Assembly (NCBI GenBank): GCA_946403845.1
Contig: CAMJBL010000002.1
Coordinates: forward strand, 102,322 to 166,321
Source: an uncultured Prevotella sp.
GTDB lineage: Bacteria; Bacteroidota; Bacteroidia; Bacteroidales; Bacteroidaceae
Direction of reading: 5' to 3'
DNA length: 64,000 nucleotides
Part shown: in pieces, positions 38,085 through 48,111 of the stretch
Position numbering within the stretch: position 1 is the stretch's first letter
How the letters are laid out: each line of letters opens with the position of its first letter
Translations under genes and position numbers: made by a program
The notes under the pieces: generated by a model
Told to the model about the DNA's origin: nothing
Databases searched by the model: none
The model's input: only the letters and a program-made list of their open reading frames with translations

Positions 38085-40006
38085 GAAGACTCTGGAATAA
38101 GATCATGCAGCGGCTGTCGATCAGGCTCGGCCTTTCCATCACGTTGATCGTGACGGTGATCTTCATCGTGTCGGTGAGTTTCCTCTTCTCACTTTCCAAG
38201 GATAATGTGCGTCAGCGTGCGGAGATGCGCGCCCGACAGATACTCGACAATACGGCGTTGCGCATCCAGGATATCATGGGCGACGTGGAAACGGTGGCCG
38301 ATAATATGGCGTGGTATGTGGACGGTTGCCAGGATCCCGACTCGCTGATCCGCGACACGCGGGAGATCCTCATCAATCATCCCCATTTCCACAGCTGTTC
38401 GATCTCGATGGAGCCCGACTACTTCAAGAGCTACGGCCGCTATTTCTCGATCTATTCGGTGCGCGATGGCGACTCCATCAGTACGGCCCAGTATGGCAGC
38501 GACGAGTTCCAGTATTTCGAGCTCGACTGGTATATGAAACCCCAGGGCCTGCGTCAGGGCTGCTGGATAGACCCCTATCTGAACACCAACCCCAAGGCCA
38601 CCTACCAGACGGAGGTGATTACCACCTACACCCGTCCGCTCTTCGACCGCGACGGCCTGTTTATCGGGGTCATCGCCATCGACCTGAACCTGAAATGGCT
38701 CTCGCAGGAGGTGACGTCGTTGTCGCCCTATCCCAACTCGTCGAGCATCATCATCGGCAGCAAGGGCCAGTATCTGGTGCATCCCGACACAACGAAGCTC
38801 ATCCGACAAAGCATCTTCTCGGATCCCGACCCCAGGGCCAAGGGAACGGTGGACTCCTTGGGCAAGCGGATGATAGCCGGTGAGAGCGGTGTGCAGCAGT
38901 TGATTGTCGACGGCAACGACGCCCTGGTGCTCTTCCGGCCTATCGGTAAGGCGGATTGGAGCATGGCCATCGTCTGTCCGGAGGATGATGTGTTCAGCGG
39001 CTACAACCGGCTTCGCTATAGCGTGTGGATGACCTTCCTGATCGGACTGCTGGTGATCATGCTCTTCTGCTATCAGTTTATCAGCAGTTCGATCATGCCC
39101 CTGCATCTGCTGGCGCATCAGGCGCGTGACATTGCCGAGGGGCGGTTCAGCAACCGTCTGCCCAAACTGTCGCGTGGCGACACCATCGGACAGCTGCAGA
39201 ACAGCTTCGTCGACATGCAGCAGTCGCTGTCGGACTATGTCACCCACATCCGACTGATCAACACCCAGATGGAGCACCGCAACCGCGAGCTCGTGGAGGC
39301 GAATGAGAAGGCTATGGAGGCCGACGCCAAGAAGACCGCCTTCCTGCAGGATATGATGCACCAGATACGGACGCCGCTGAATATCATCGGCGGTTTTGCA
39401 CAGGTGCTGAATGAGAATTTCCACGCCATGCCCCCCGACGAGTCGAAGAATATCATCCAGATGATGCAGGATAATGTGAAGAAGATCACGCGCATCAGCA
39501 GGATGCTCGTGGGCTTTGCCTCGCCACAAGGACATATCGCCCTGACGAAAGAGCGGTTCAGCTGTAATGCCCTCTGCAGGGAGATGGTGGGGAACTTCCA
39601 GCTCACCAGTCCCTCGACCGTGAAGCTCTGTTTCGAGACGACGGTGCCCGACGACTTTATGGTCTACACCGACAAGCAGCGCGTGGAGCTTATTCTTGAG
39701 CAGCTGCTCGACAATGCCAACAAGTTCACGCATCAGGGTACGATCACCGTGGCCGTGAGCCAGCCCGATGTCCAGACGCTGGCCATCACCGTCAGCGATA
39801 CGGGAATCGGCATTGCGGAGGCCCACCGACAGATGATCTTCTCGCAGTTTGCTAAGATCGACCTCTTTACCGAAGGCGTGGGCCTGGGACTGCCCCTCAG
39901 CAAGCGGGCTGCCCAGCGCTTCGGTGGCGACCTCGTGCTCGACCCCGACTATCGCAAGGGTGCCTCGTTTATCCTCACCATACCGATATCACAATCATCA
40001 ACATAA
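38081..40006 (+). CDS. Sensor histidine kinase (TM-cache-like-HAMP-HisKA-HATPase)
   Basis: 641 aa; FLQDMMHQIRTPLNIIGGF, LLDNANKFTHQG, SDTGIGI, GVGLGLPLSKR; ATGA overlap with upstream paralog. Confidence 0.9.
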   Translation: MRRLWNKIMQRLSIRLGLSITLIVTVIFIVSVSFLFSLSKDNVRQRAEMRARQILDNTALRIQDIMGDVETVADNMAWYVDGCQDPDSLIRDTREILINHPHFHSCSISMEPDYFKSYGRYFSIYSVRDGDSISTAQYGSDEFQYFELDWYMKPQGLRQGCWIDPYLNTNPKATYQTEVITTYTRPLFDRDGLFIGVIAIDLNLKWLSQEVTSLSPYPNSSSIIIGSKGQYLVHPDTTKLIRQSIFSDPDPRAKGTVDSLGKRMIAGESGVQQLIVDGNDALVLFRPIGKADWSMAIVCPEDDVFSGYNRLRYSVWMTFLIGLLVIMLFCYQFISSSIMPLHLLAHQARDIAEGRFSNRLPKLSRGDTIGQLQNSFVDMQQSLSDYVTHIRLINTQMEHRNRELVEANEKAMEADAKKTAFLQDMMHQIRTPLNIIGGFAQVLNENFHAMPPDESKNIIQMMQDNVKKITRISRMLVGFASPQGHIALTKERFSCNALCREMVGNFQLTSPSTVKLCFETTVPDDFMVYTDKQRVELILEQLLDNANKFTHQGTITVAVSQPDVQTLAITVSDTGIGIAEAHRQMIFSQFAKIDLFTEGVGLGLPLSKRAAQRFGGDLVLDPDYRKGASFILTIPISQSST

Positions 40007-40019
40007 AAACTTTTGGAAA

Positions 40020-42485
40020 ATGAAAAAGTATCTCTTTTTATTCACAGCCTTGGCAGCATTGCCGGTGATGAGTCAGGACCTGCAACTCAACGACCGCGAG
40101 TATTTCGAGCGGCAGGGTGTCAACGTGCTGGTGTTCAGCAATAGTTTCAACGGTGGTTTCAACGACGAGAAGAACTCGGGCATTGAGATCATCCATCATG
40201 GGGTGCGTACCGTACAGGGAGGTGCCGTGCGTCTGAACAACACCCCTGAGCAGTGGGACCTGGTGCCGAAGATGACCAATAGGAAGGTGGACCGCGAGAA
40301 GGGTAGCATCGAGGTGGGCATGCGCTACGACGACTACGACTTCGACAGTCGCGTGGTGGTCACCGCCAAGGGAAAGGCCGTGGAGATTGCCGTCTATCTG
40401 GATAAGCCCGTGCCTGAAAAACTGGCTGGCGAGGCAGGCTTCAACATCGAGTTCCTGCCCTCGCAGTATTGGCTGAAGACCTTCCTGATGGACGGGCGCC
40501 TGAACCGTTTCCCCCGTTATGCCACCAGTCAGACCATTACCCGACCGAATAGCGAGAAGCCCCGACAGTTCAAGGGCTTCAAGACCTATGACGACCGTGG
40601 TACCGACCGTTTTGTGGATCCCCTGCCCATAGAGACCGGCCATCAGCTGGTGGTGGCTACCGACGACCCCTCACGCATGATCCGCATCAGCAGCGACGAT
40701 GCTGAGCTGAAGCTCTTCGACGGACGTATGCTCGCCCAGAACGGCTGGTTCGTGCTGCGCAGCGTATTGCCGAAGGGTAAGACGGGCAAGGTGGTGACGT
40801 GGACGGTGGAGCCCCATGCCATCCCCAATTGGATCCGCGAGCCAAACATCGGCTTCTCACAGGTTGGCTATATCCCCGAGCAGCCGAAGGTGGCTGTGAT
40901 CGAGCTCGACAAGAACGACCGTGTGCAGCCCACAGCCACGCTGATGCGCATCAAGGCCGACGGCACAACGGAGCAGGCCTTCAAGGGCGCAATCAAGGAA
41001 TGGGGCCCCTATTTTAAATATAATTATGTGAAGTTCGACTTCTCGCAGGTGAAGGAGCCGGGGGTGTATTACATCCAGTATGGCCATACGAAGACCAACG
41101 ACTTCCTAATCGATGCCCATGTGTACGACAAGATTACCGATGCCACCACCGACGTGTGGGTGCCCATCCACATGAACCACATGTACGTGACCGAAGGCTA
41201 TCGCACCTGGCATGGGGAGCCCTTCAAGGAGGGTTATCTGCAGGCCCCGGAGAGCGACCACTTCGACCTGCATCGTCAGGGGGCTTCGACAGATACAAAG
41301 TATAAGCCCCTTGAGCTGATCCCGGGGCTGAACGTCGGCGGCTACTTCGATGCCGGTGACTTCGACATCGAGACGGGCTCGAATATCAACGTGGTGCAGA
41401 ACTTTATCCGTACGTGGGAGCTCTTCCAGCCCCAGCGCGACGAGACCTTCGTGAGTGAGCAGCAGCGCTATGTGGAACTGCACCGTCCTGACGGCGTGCC
41501 CGACATCCTGCAGTTTATCGAGCACGGTGTGCTCAATCTCGTGACACAGGCTGAGCAGATCGGACACATGGCCTCGACACTCTCGAACTCTATCCTCGAC
41601 AACTACCATCACCTGGGCGATGCCGCCTCGATTACCGATGGCCTGCACTACGACCCCTCGCTGAAGCCCTACGAGGTGAGTGCCGATGGGAAAAGCAGTG
41701 GTACGCCCGACGACATGTGGGCCTTTACGACGCGTAACCCGAGTCTCGACATGCAGGCAGCAGGTGTGTTCACCTCTGCAGCCCGTGTGCTTCGCGGTTT
41801 TAATGACGATCTGGCTGAGCGAGCCCAGAAACAGGCAGACCGCTTGCGCCAGGAGGCACAGCAGCTGATGCGGCAGCGTCGCCGTCCACGTGACCGTCAG
41901 GCTGAGGCTGATAATGACTGGCTGACGGGTACTGGCGATGGCAACTATCGCAATGTGGCCCGCAACCTGCAGACCTATCTCGACTCTATCCCGATGAAGG
42001 ATGCTGCCTATAAGGAGAAACTGCGTCCTGCTGTGCAGCAATATGCCGACTATATCAAGAGCTTCGACAAGGAGAATCCCTATGGTGTGCCCATCGGTCT
42101 GGGTAACTGGGCAGGTGTGAATGCCGTGCTTAACTTCGGCATCACCGTGAACTATGCCCACATCTATTTCCCCGACATCATCAGCAAGGATGAGGTCTAT
42201 CGCGTGAGCAACTGGCTCTACGGCTGTCATCCCTATCACAACTACTCGTTCGTGGCTGTGGTGGGGGCTACACGTCCCAAGCAGGTGTTCTATGGCAACA
42301 ACCGCGCAGACTTCTCCTTCATTCCGGGTAATGTGGCGCCTGGTCTGCTCTTCCGCAAGCCCGATCATTTCGAGAACTACGACGACTGGCCCTTCCTCTG
42401 GGGACAGAATGAGGGTACCATCGCCGGCAATACACAGTATATCATTTTCGGCTCCTCGCTGAAAAACATTGTATCACCCAAATAA
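40020..42485 (+). CDS. Glycoside hydrolase family 9 (cellulase-type) with N-terminal Ig-like domain
   Basis: Signal peptide MKKYLFLFTALAALPVMS; SQVGYIPEQPKVAVIE; GGYFDAGDFDIETGSN; GH9-like C-terminus. Confidence 0.85.
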   Translation: MKKYLFLFTALAALPVMSQDLQLNDREYFERQGVNVLVFSNSFNGGFNDEKNSGIEIIHHGVRTVQGGAVRLNNTPEQWDLVPKMTNRKVDREKGSIEVGMRYDDYDFDSRVVVTAKGKAVEIAVYLDKPVPEKLAGEAGFNIEFLPSQYWLKTFLMDGRLNRFPRYATSQTITRPNSEKPRQFKGFKTYDDRGTDRFVDPLPIETGHQLVVATDDPSRMIRISSDDAELKLFDGRMLAQNGWFVLRSVLPKGKTGKVVTWTVEPHAIPNWIREPNIGFSQVGYIPEQPKVAVIELDKNDRVQPTATLMRIKADGTTEQAFKGAIKEWGPYFKYNYVKFDFSQVKEPGVYYIQYGHTKTNDFLIDAHVYDKITDATTDVWVPIHMNHMYVTEGYRTWHGEPFKEGYLQAPESDHFDLHRQGASTDTKYKPLELIPGLNVGGYFDAGDFDIETGSNINVVQNFIRTWELFQPQRDETFVSEQQRYVELHRPDGVPDILQFIEHGVLNLVTQAEQIGHMASTLSNSILDNYHHLGDAASITDGLHYDPSLKPYEVSADGKSSGTPDDMWAFTTRNPSLDMQAAGVFTSAARVLRGFNDDLAERAQKQADRLRQEAQQLMRQRRRPRDRQAEADNDWLTGTGDGNYRNVARNLQTYLDSIPMKDAAYKEKLRPAVQQYADYIKSFDKENPYGVPIGLGNWAGVNAVLNFGITVNYAHIYFPDIISKDEVYRVSNWLYGCHPYHNYSFVAVVGATRPKQVFYGNNRADFSFIPGNVAPGLLFRKPDHFENYDDWPFLWGQNEGTIAGNTQYIIFGSSLKNIVSPK

Positions 42486-42497
42486 AACTAAACACAG

Positions 42498-45400
42498 ATG
42501 TATCATTATGATCTCAGATTAATCAGAGTATTCGGAGTACTCAGAGTATTCAGAGCATTCCGAGTATTCGGATTACTCCTCTTTCTTCTCATCGCGTCGT
42601 CGGCTTTAGCGCAGCCCGATGACGAACCCCGTCGTCTGACCATCAGCGGCCAGCTGATCGATGCCGAGTTCAGGGAGCCTATGGCGCAAGCCACCATTCA
42701 GCTGTTTACCGTGACCGACAGTGTCTTCGTAGGCGGCACCGTGAGTGACAATCGCGGTAACTTCTCGGTTGAGGCTCCGAACAACGGCACCTTCCGGCTG
42801 AAGATCTCGTCGGTGGGCTTCCAGCATATTGAGCGCGACGTCACCTTGCGCCGTAGCCAGAACCAGGAACTCGGCGTGTTGCTCATGTCGCCTGAGAGCA
42901 TTATGCTGAAAGAGGCCGTTGTCACAGGTCGCGCAGCACAGGTGATCGTCAAGAAAGACACCCTCGTCTTCAACCCAGATGCCTACCGCACGCCTGAGGG
43001 CTCCGCCATCGAGGAACTCATCAAGCGTATGCCGGGTGCCGAGGTCGACGAAGACGGTAATATCACCGTCAACGGCAAAGAGGTGAAGAAGATCCTCATC
43101 GATGGTAAGGAATTCATGCTCGGCGACACGGAAACGGCGCTGAAGAACCTTCCCATCTCCATTATCCAGAATGTGAAGTTCTATGATCAGCAGAGTGACC
43201 AGGCCCGCATCACGGGCATCGAGGATGGCAATAAGGAGACCGTGCTCGACTTCACCATCAAGAAAGGCATGAACCGCGGTTATATGACCAATCTCGACCT
43301 TGCCGGTGGTACGCAGCACCGCTATGCCTCGCGTGGCATGGCATCGAGCTTCACCGACAATACCCGTGTTATGGTGACGGGTAACTTCAACAATAAGGAG
43401 GAGAATGCAGGCTGGTGGAACCGTCGTGGCCTGAACAGCCGGAAAATGCTCGGTGCCAACCTCAACTACGATGATGGCGAGAAACTCAAGATCGACGGTA
43501 GCATCCGCTGGAACCACCGCGGTGGCGATAATATCAACATCAACAGCAACGAGAACTTCTACAGCGAGACCAACCGTACCTTCTCGAACAGCAGTTCGAA
43601 GAGTCTTTCGCGTAACAACGGCTGGAATGGTAATTTCCGCTTTGAGTGGAAACCGGATACCCTGTCGAACATCCTGATCCGTGCCAATGGTAGTACGGGC
43701 ACCAGCGACGGCACGCAGACCCAGCTCTCGGCCACCTTCAATGCCGATCCCTATCTCTATGTCGACGACCCCCTTACCGAGGCAGCCATCAACGAGATGA
43801 ACAGCAGGAACCTCGCTGTGAACCGCAATAGTCAGGCAAGTCTCTCCTACGGTGAGAACAAGAATTTCTGGGGTATGATGCAGCTATACCGTCGTCTGAA
43901 TCCCCGTGGCCGTAATGTCACGCTGCGATTCGAGGGCAGCATGGGCGACAACGACAATCAGAATGCCTCGAACAACGATGTGCACCTGTATCGTGTGAAG
44001 ACCCAGGCAGGGCAGGACTCTACCTATTTCACTGCCCGCTATAACCTCACCCCGAGTGACAACAGCGGCTATGTGCTCAATGCCCAATACAGCGAGCCTC
44101 TCTGGAAGGGTGCCCACCTGCAGGCCAGTTACGAATTGCGCTATAGTCAGAATAAGAGCGACCGTAAGACCTATGATTTCAGTCGTCTGCCGCAGAACCC
44201 TTTCGAAAACATTCATCCCATCTATCGTGAGTGGGATCCCTGGATTGGCAGCTTCGGCGGACAATCGGCCCTCGACCCTTATCTCGATAAGAGCCTGAGC
44301 CGCTTCTCGGAGTATAAGAACTATACCCATAACATCCGCCTGATGCTCCGCTACTGGGAAGAGAAATATGACTATAATATCGGTGTGCTCGTACAGCCCC
44401 AGCATTCGAACTACATTCAGGACTATCGTGGCATCTATGTCGACACCATCCGTAACGTGACGAATCTCACCCCGACGATCGATTTCCACTATAAGTTCTC
44501 TGATCAGCAGAATATCTGGTTCCACTATCGCGGTGACACCCGTCAGCCCGATATCACGCAGTTGCTCGATATCACCGACGACTCGAACCCGCTTTACATC
44601 ACACAGGGTAACCCGGGACTGAAACCGCAGTTCACCAATTCGCTGAATGTGTATTACAACAACTATATCCAGCGCTACAAACGTTCGATCGTGATCTATA
44701 CCAACTACCAGAATATCCGCAACTCAATCTCAAACCTCGTGCGTTATAATCCTGAGACGGGTGGAAGCATCTCACGACCTGAGAATATCAACGGCAACTG
44801 GAATGTGAATGGCGGCTTTAACTTCAGCACCGCCCTCGATTCTGCCGCCCACTTTAACGTAGGTACGGATACGCGTCTGCGTTATAATAATTATGTGAGC
44901 TACTATGCTGAGCAGAACAAGGACTCGCAGAAGAACTATACCCGCTCTACCAACCTGACTGAACGTCTGACGGCTAGCTTCCGCAATGACTGGCTCGAGG
45001 TGATGCTCGACGGCTGGTGTAACTACCAGCACTCGCGCAATGAGCTGCAGCCCACGGCTAACCTTGATACCTGGCAGTTTAATTACGGTGGACAGATCCT
45101 CCTGCGACTGCCCTACGACTTCGAGATCTCTACCAATATCCACGAGAACTCACGTCGTGGCTATAACGATCCCTCGCAGAATACCAACGAGCTGATCTGG
45201 AACGGACAGGTGTCGAAGAGCTTCCTGAGCAACAAGTCGCTCATTGTGGCCCTCAATTTCTACGACCTCCTGGGGCAGCAGTCGAACTTCAGCAGTTGGG
45301 TGAATGCCAACAGCCGTGGTGAATCGCGCTACAATAGCATCAACTCGTATGCCATGCTCCACGTGCGCTATCGTCTGAATATGTTTGGCGGTAAGGTGGA

Positions 45401-45515
45401 CACCGAGGGTCGTTACGACAAGAAATGGGGTAACAACGACGGTGGTGGCGGTGGCAACCGCGGTGGTGGCAATCGCGGCGGCGGTGGAAACCGTGGTGGC
45501 GGTGGTCGTCGCTAA
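42498..45515 (+). CDS. Outer-membrane beta-barrel / TonB-dependent receptor-like protein with CarboxypepD_reg-like domain and Gly-rich C-terminus
   Basis: 1005 aa; SGQLIDAEFREPMAQATIQLF, plug-like region, barrel repeats; tail GGGGGNRGGGNRGGGGNRGGGGRR. Confidence 0.85.
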   Translation: MYHYDLRLIRVFGVLRVFRAFRVFGLLLFLLIASSALAQPDDEPRRLTISGQLIDAEFREPMAQATIQLFTVTDSVFVGGTVSDNRGNFSVEAPNNGTFRLKISSVGFQHIERDVTLRRSQNQELGVLLMSPESIMLKEAVVTGRAAQVIVKKDTLVFNPDAYRTPEGSAIEELIKRMPGAEVDEDGNITVNGKEVKKILIDGKEFMLGDTETALKNLPISIIQNVKFYDQQSDQARITGIEDGNKETVLDFTIKKGMNRGYMTNLDLAGGTQHRYASRGMASSFTDNTRVMVTGNFNNKEENAGWWNRRGLNSRKMLGANLNYDDGEKLKIDGSIRWNHRGGDNININSNENFYSETNRTFSNSSSKSLSRNNGWNGNFRFEWKPDTLSNILIRANGSTGTSDGTQTQLSATFNADPYLYVDDPLTEAAINEMNSRNLAVNRNSQASLSYGENKNFWGMMQLYRRLNPRGRNVTLRFEGSMGDNDNQNASNNDVHLYRVKTQAGQDSTYFTARYNLTPSDNSGYVLNAQYSEPLWKGAHLQASYELRYSQNKSDRKTYDFSRLPQNPFENIHPIYREWDPWIGSFGGQSALDPYLDKSLSRFSEYKNYTHNIRLMLRYWEEKYDYNIGVLVQPQHSNYIQDYRGIYVDTIRNVTNLTPTIDFHYKFSDQQNIWFHYRGDTRQPDITQLLDITDDSNPLYITQGNPGLKPQFTNSLNVYYNNYIQRYKRSIVIYTNYQNIRNSISNLVRYNPETGGSISRPENINGNWNVNGGFNFSTALDSAAHFNVGTDTRLRYNNYVSYYAEQNKDSQKNYTRSTNLTERLTASFRNDWLEVMLDGWCNYQHSRNELQPTANLDTWQFNYGGQILLRLPYDFEISTNIHENSRRGYNDPSQNTNELIWNGQVSKSFLSNKSLIVALNFYDLLGQQSNFSSWVNANSRGESRYNSINSYAMLHVRYRLNMFGGKVDTEGRYDKKWGNNDGGGGGNRGGGNRGGGGNRGGGGRR
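42526..42583. repeat. Nonamer array (GAGTATTCG-type, ~6 units) encoding part of the signal peptide
   Basis: GAGTATTCG GAGTACTCA GAGTATTCA GAGCATTCC GAGTATTCG GATTACTCC = RVF GVL RVF RAF RVF GLL. Confidence 0.85.
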
Positions 45516-45537
45516 ATTGATGGTCATCAGTAATTAA

Positions 45538-45590
45538 ATGAGGGATAGTTTTTGACGTCTTTCTTCCGACAGAAAAAAACTATCCCTCAT
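45538..45590. terminator. Hairpin terminator after the outer-membrane protein gene
   Basis: ATGAGGGATAGTTTTT ... AAAAACTATCCCTCAT. Confidence 0.8.
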
Positions 45591-45618
45591 ATTTTATTGC
45601 TATTTCGAAATTATTGCT

Positions 45619-45626
45619 TATCTTTG
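45619..45626 (+). promoter_or_regulatory. Promoter -7 box TATCTTTG for the S9 peptidase gene
   Basis: 26 nt upstream of ATG. Confidence 0.6.
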
Positions 45627-45651
45627 CAGTCGAAATAAAAGACAGATTGAT

Positions 45652-48093
45652 ATGAGACTGACACTAACGATGTTTTTTTGTGCTGCGGCGTTGACTGTTA
45701 CGGCGCAGATAAAGACCGAGATAAAAACGTTTAACCAGGCAGGCCCCTATGCGGTGAGTGCACCGCTGGGCCTTGATACGGTGGATGTGCAGGGAAAGAA
45801 GTTCGACGATGCCTCGCTAATGAGTAGCATCGCGCTGACCTCGCCAGCCACAGGCCGTTTCGAGGGTAAGGTACTCCCCTCTCTGAATGACTCGAAGAGT
45901 GTGGGTCTGTTGTCGTTCTATGTCAACAACCGCGACTATCTGAAAGGCAAGATCGAGGTGAAGGGCCCTAAGCATTACAAACTCTTCATCGACGGGGAGC
46001 CTGCTGCACCTGACTTGAAACTCGCTCCCGAGCATCATACCTTCACAATCCAGTATCTGGCTGAGCCCAAGGATACGGACTCTATTCACGTGGTGATCGA
46101 TGCCCCGAAGGCAGTGGCCTATACCCTCGACAGCCGCCATCCGTTTATGGTGCATGATATTCTCGATGGCAAGCGCGTGCGGGATATCTCCGTCTCTGCT
46201 GACGGGCAATATGTCTGCGTGGCTTATCAGACCACGGAGCGTGGCGGTAGTAACCGTTGGACTTACGAACTGCGTGAGGCGAAGACGGGGCGTGTGGTGA
46301 TGCAGCCACAACGGCATGCCCGTTGGATGCCCAAGACCATCGCCTGGGTAGAGGAGGAGCGCGAGGGTAATAAGCGTGTGCTCTATCAGGTGGATCCTAC
46401 GGGCAAACGCACGCGCTGGATCAGCGGCTTGCCTGATGGCGGCTATAGCGTGGCACCTACGGAGGATTATCTGGTGATGACCATCGAGGAGAAGGGTCCC
46501 GTGGAGGACAAGGATATGTTTGAGGTGCTGGAGATGGACGACCGTCAGCCAGGCTGGCGAAACCGCAGCTATCTGGCCCGCTATGATGTGGCGACGGGTA
46601 TGACGCGACGCATTACCTTCGGTCACCAGCAGACCATGCTGATGGATATCTCGCAGGATGGCCGCAAGCTGCTTGTGGGACAGTCGTATTCGCGACTGGC
46701 AAAGCGTCCCACAGAGGTGATGGATGTGCTCGTCATCGATGCAGAGACCTTCCGTGCTGATACGCTCTTTTTGAGTCAGGGCTTCCTGGCAGGCGCCTCT
46801 TTCTCACCCGATGGCAGGCAGATTCTCTTCAAGGGTTCACCCGAGGCCTTCGACCGTATCGGCTGTACGCTGCCCGCCAGTGTGACGCCCAATATGTACG
46901 ACTATCAGCTTTACCTCTACGATATCGCCACGAAGCAGGTAAAGCCGCTCACAAGGGATTTCAATCCTTCCGTACAGACCACTTATTGGGCCTGGGGTGA
47001 CGGCTTGGTGTATTTCACGGCTGAGGACCGCGATTTCGTGCGCCTCTATCAGATGAACCCTGCTACCGGTCAGATTGTACAGCTGGAGCATGCTGGCGAC
47101 AATGTCAGTCGGATGAACATGTCTGCGCATTCCAATGTCGTGGGTTATATCAGCGCTGCCACTTCGTCATACGCCTCTGCCTTCGTGGCCTATACGGCCA
47201 AGGGTAAGGCGCCGATGAAGCAGTACAGCCTTTACGACGGTAAATCCCAGATGGCCGACATTGCTGTTGGCGAATGCAAGGACTGGAACTATACCAATGC
47301 GAAGGGTGAGAAGGTCTATGGGCGTCTGTATCTACCTCAGGACTTCGATGCCACTAAGAAATATCCGATGATTGTATATTATTATGGTGGCTGTTCGCCT
47401 GTGAGTCGTAACTTCGATGGCGTCTATTCCGGTCACTATTGGGCTTCGCTCGGCTATGTGGCCTATATCCTGCAGCCCAGCGGTGCTTCGGGCTTCAGTC
47501 AGGAGTGGGGCTCGCGTCATGTGAATACGGCAGGACGCGGACCAGCGGAGGATATCATCGAGGGTGTGAAACGGATCTGTGCGGAACACCCCTTCATCGA
47601 TGCGAAGAAAGTGGGATGTATGGGTGCCAGCTATGGTGGTTTTATGACCATGTATCTGCAGACGCAGACGGACATCTTCGCAGCGGCCATATCGCATGCG
47701 GGTATCGCCAATCACACCAGCTACTGGGGTGAGGGCTACTGGGGCTATAACTATAGCGAGGTGTCGATGGCCAATAGCTATCCCTGGAGTCATCGTGAGC
47801 TTTACGTCGACCAGAGTCCGCTCTTCAATGCCGATAAGATCCATACGCCATTGCTGCTCTTGCATGGCACCGTCGACACCAATGTACCCATCATCGAAAG
47901 TCTGCAGATGTTCACTGCCCTGAAGTTGCTTGGGCGTGACGTGGCCCTCGTGGAGATTGCCGGTGAGAACCACCATGTGCTCGATTACGGACGGAAGGTG
48001 AAATGGCTGGGAGCTCAGATGGCATGGTTTCAGAAATGGCTCAAGGATGATCCCTCATGGTGGGATGCCCTCTTCCCAAAGAAACATCTATAA
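45652..48093 (+). CDS. S9 family (prolyl oligopeptidase/DPP-like) serine peptidase
   Basis: 813 aa; GCMGASYGGFMTMYLQTQ (GxSxGG), LLLHGTVDTNVP, GENHHVLDYG. Confidence 0.92.
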   Translation: MRLTLTMFFCAAALTVTAQIKTEIKTFNQAGPYAVSAPLGLDTVDVQGKKFDDASLMSSIALTSPATGRFEGKVLPSLNDSKSVGLLSFYVNNRDYLKGKIEVKGPKHYKLFIDGEPAAPDLKLAPEHHTFTIQYLAEPKDTDSIHVVIDAPKAVAYTLDSRHPFMVHDILDGKRVRDISVSADGQYVCVAYQTTERGGSNRWTYELREAKTGRVVMQPQRHARWMPKTIAWVEEEREGNKRVLYQVDPTGKRTRWISGLPDGGYSVAPTEDYLVMTIEEKGPVEDKDMFEVLEMDDRQPGWRNRSYLARYDVATGMTRRITFGHQQTMLMDISQDGRKLLVGQSYSRLAKRPTEVMDVLVIDAETFRADTLFLSQGFLAGASFSPDGRQILFKGSPEAFDRIGCTLPASVTPNMYDYQLYLYDIATKQVKPLTRDFNPSVQTTYWAWGDGLVYFTAEDRDFVRLYQMNPATGQIVQLEHAGDNVSRMNMSAHSNVVGYISAATSSYASAFVAYTAKGKAPMKQYSLYDGKSQMADIAVGECKDWNYTNAKGEKVYGRLYLPQDFDATKKYPMIVYYYGGCSPVSRNFDGVYSGHYWASLGYVAYILQPSGASGFSQEWGSRHVNTAGRGPAEDIIEGVKRICAEHPFIDAKKVGCMGASYGGFMTMYLQTQTDIFAAAISHAGIANHTSYWGEGYWGYNYSEVSMANSYPWSHRELYVDQSPLFNADKIHTPLLLLHGTVDTNVPIIESLQMFTALKLLGRDVALVEIAGENHHVLDYGRKVKWLGAQMAWFQKWLKDDPSWWDALFPKKHL

Positions 48094-48111
48094 ACAAAGA
48101 TAAAGAAAGGA

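Noticed and set aside
38189-39826. 545-aa antisense ORF opposite the 641-aa histidine kinase
   Set aside because: Low-complexity His/Leu/Gly-rich translation typical of antisense shadow ORFs.
41106-42368. 420-aa antisense ORF opposite GH9
   Set aside because: Shadow ORF of a coding region.
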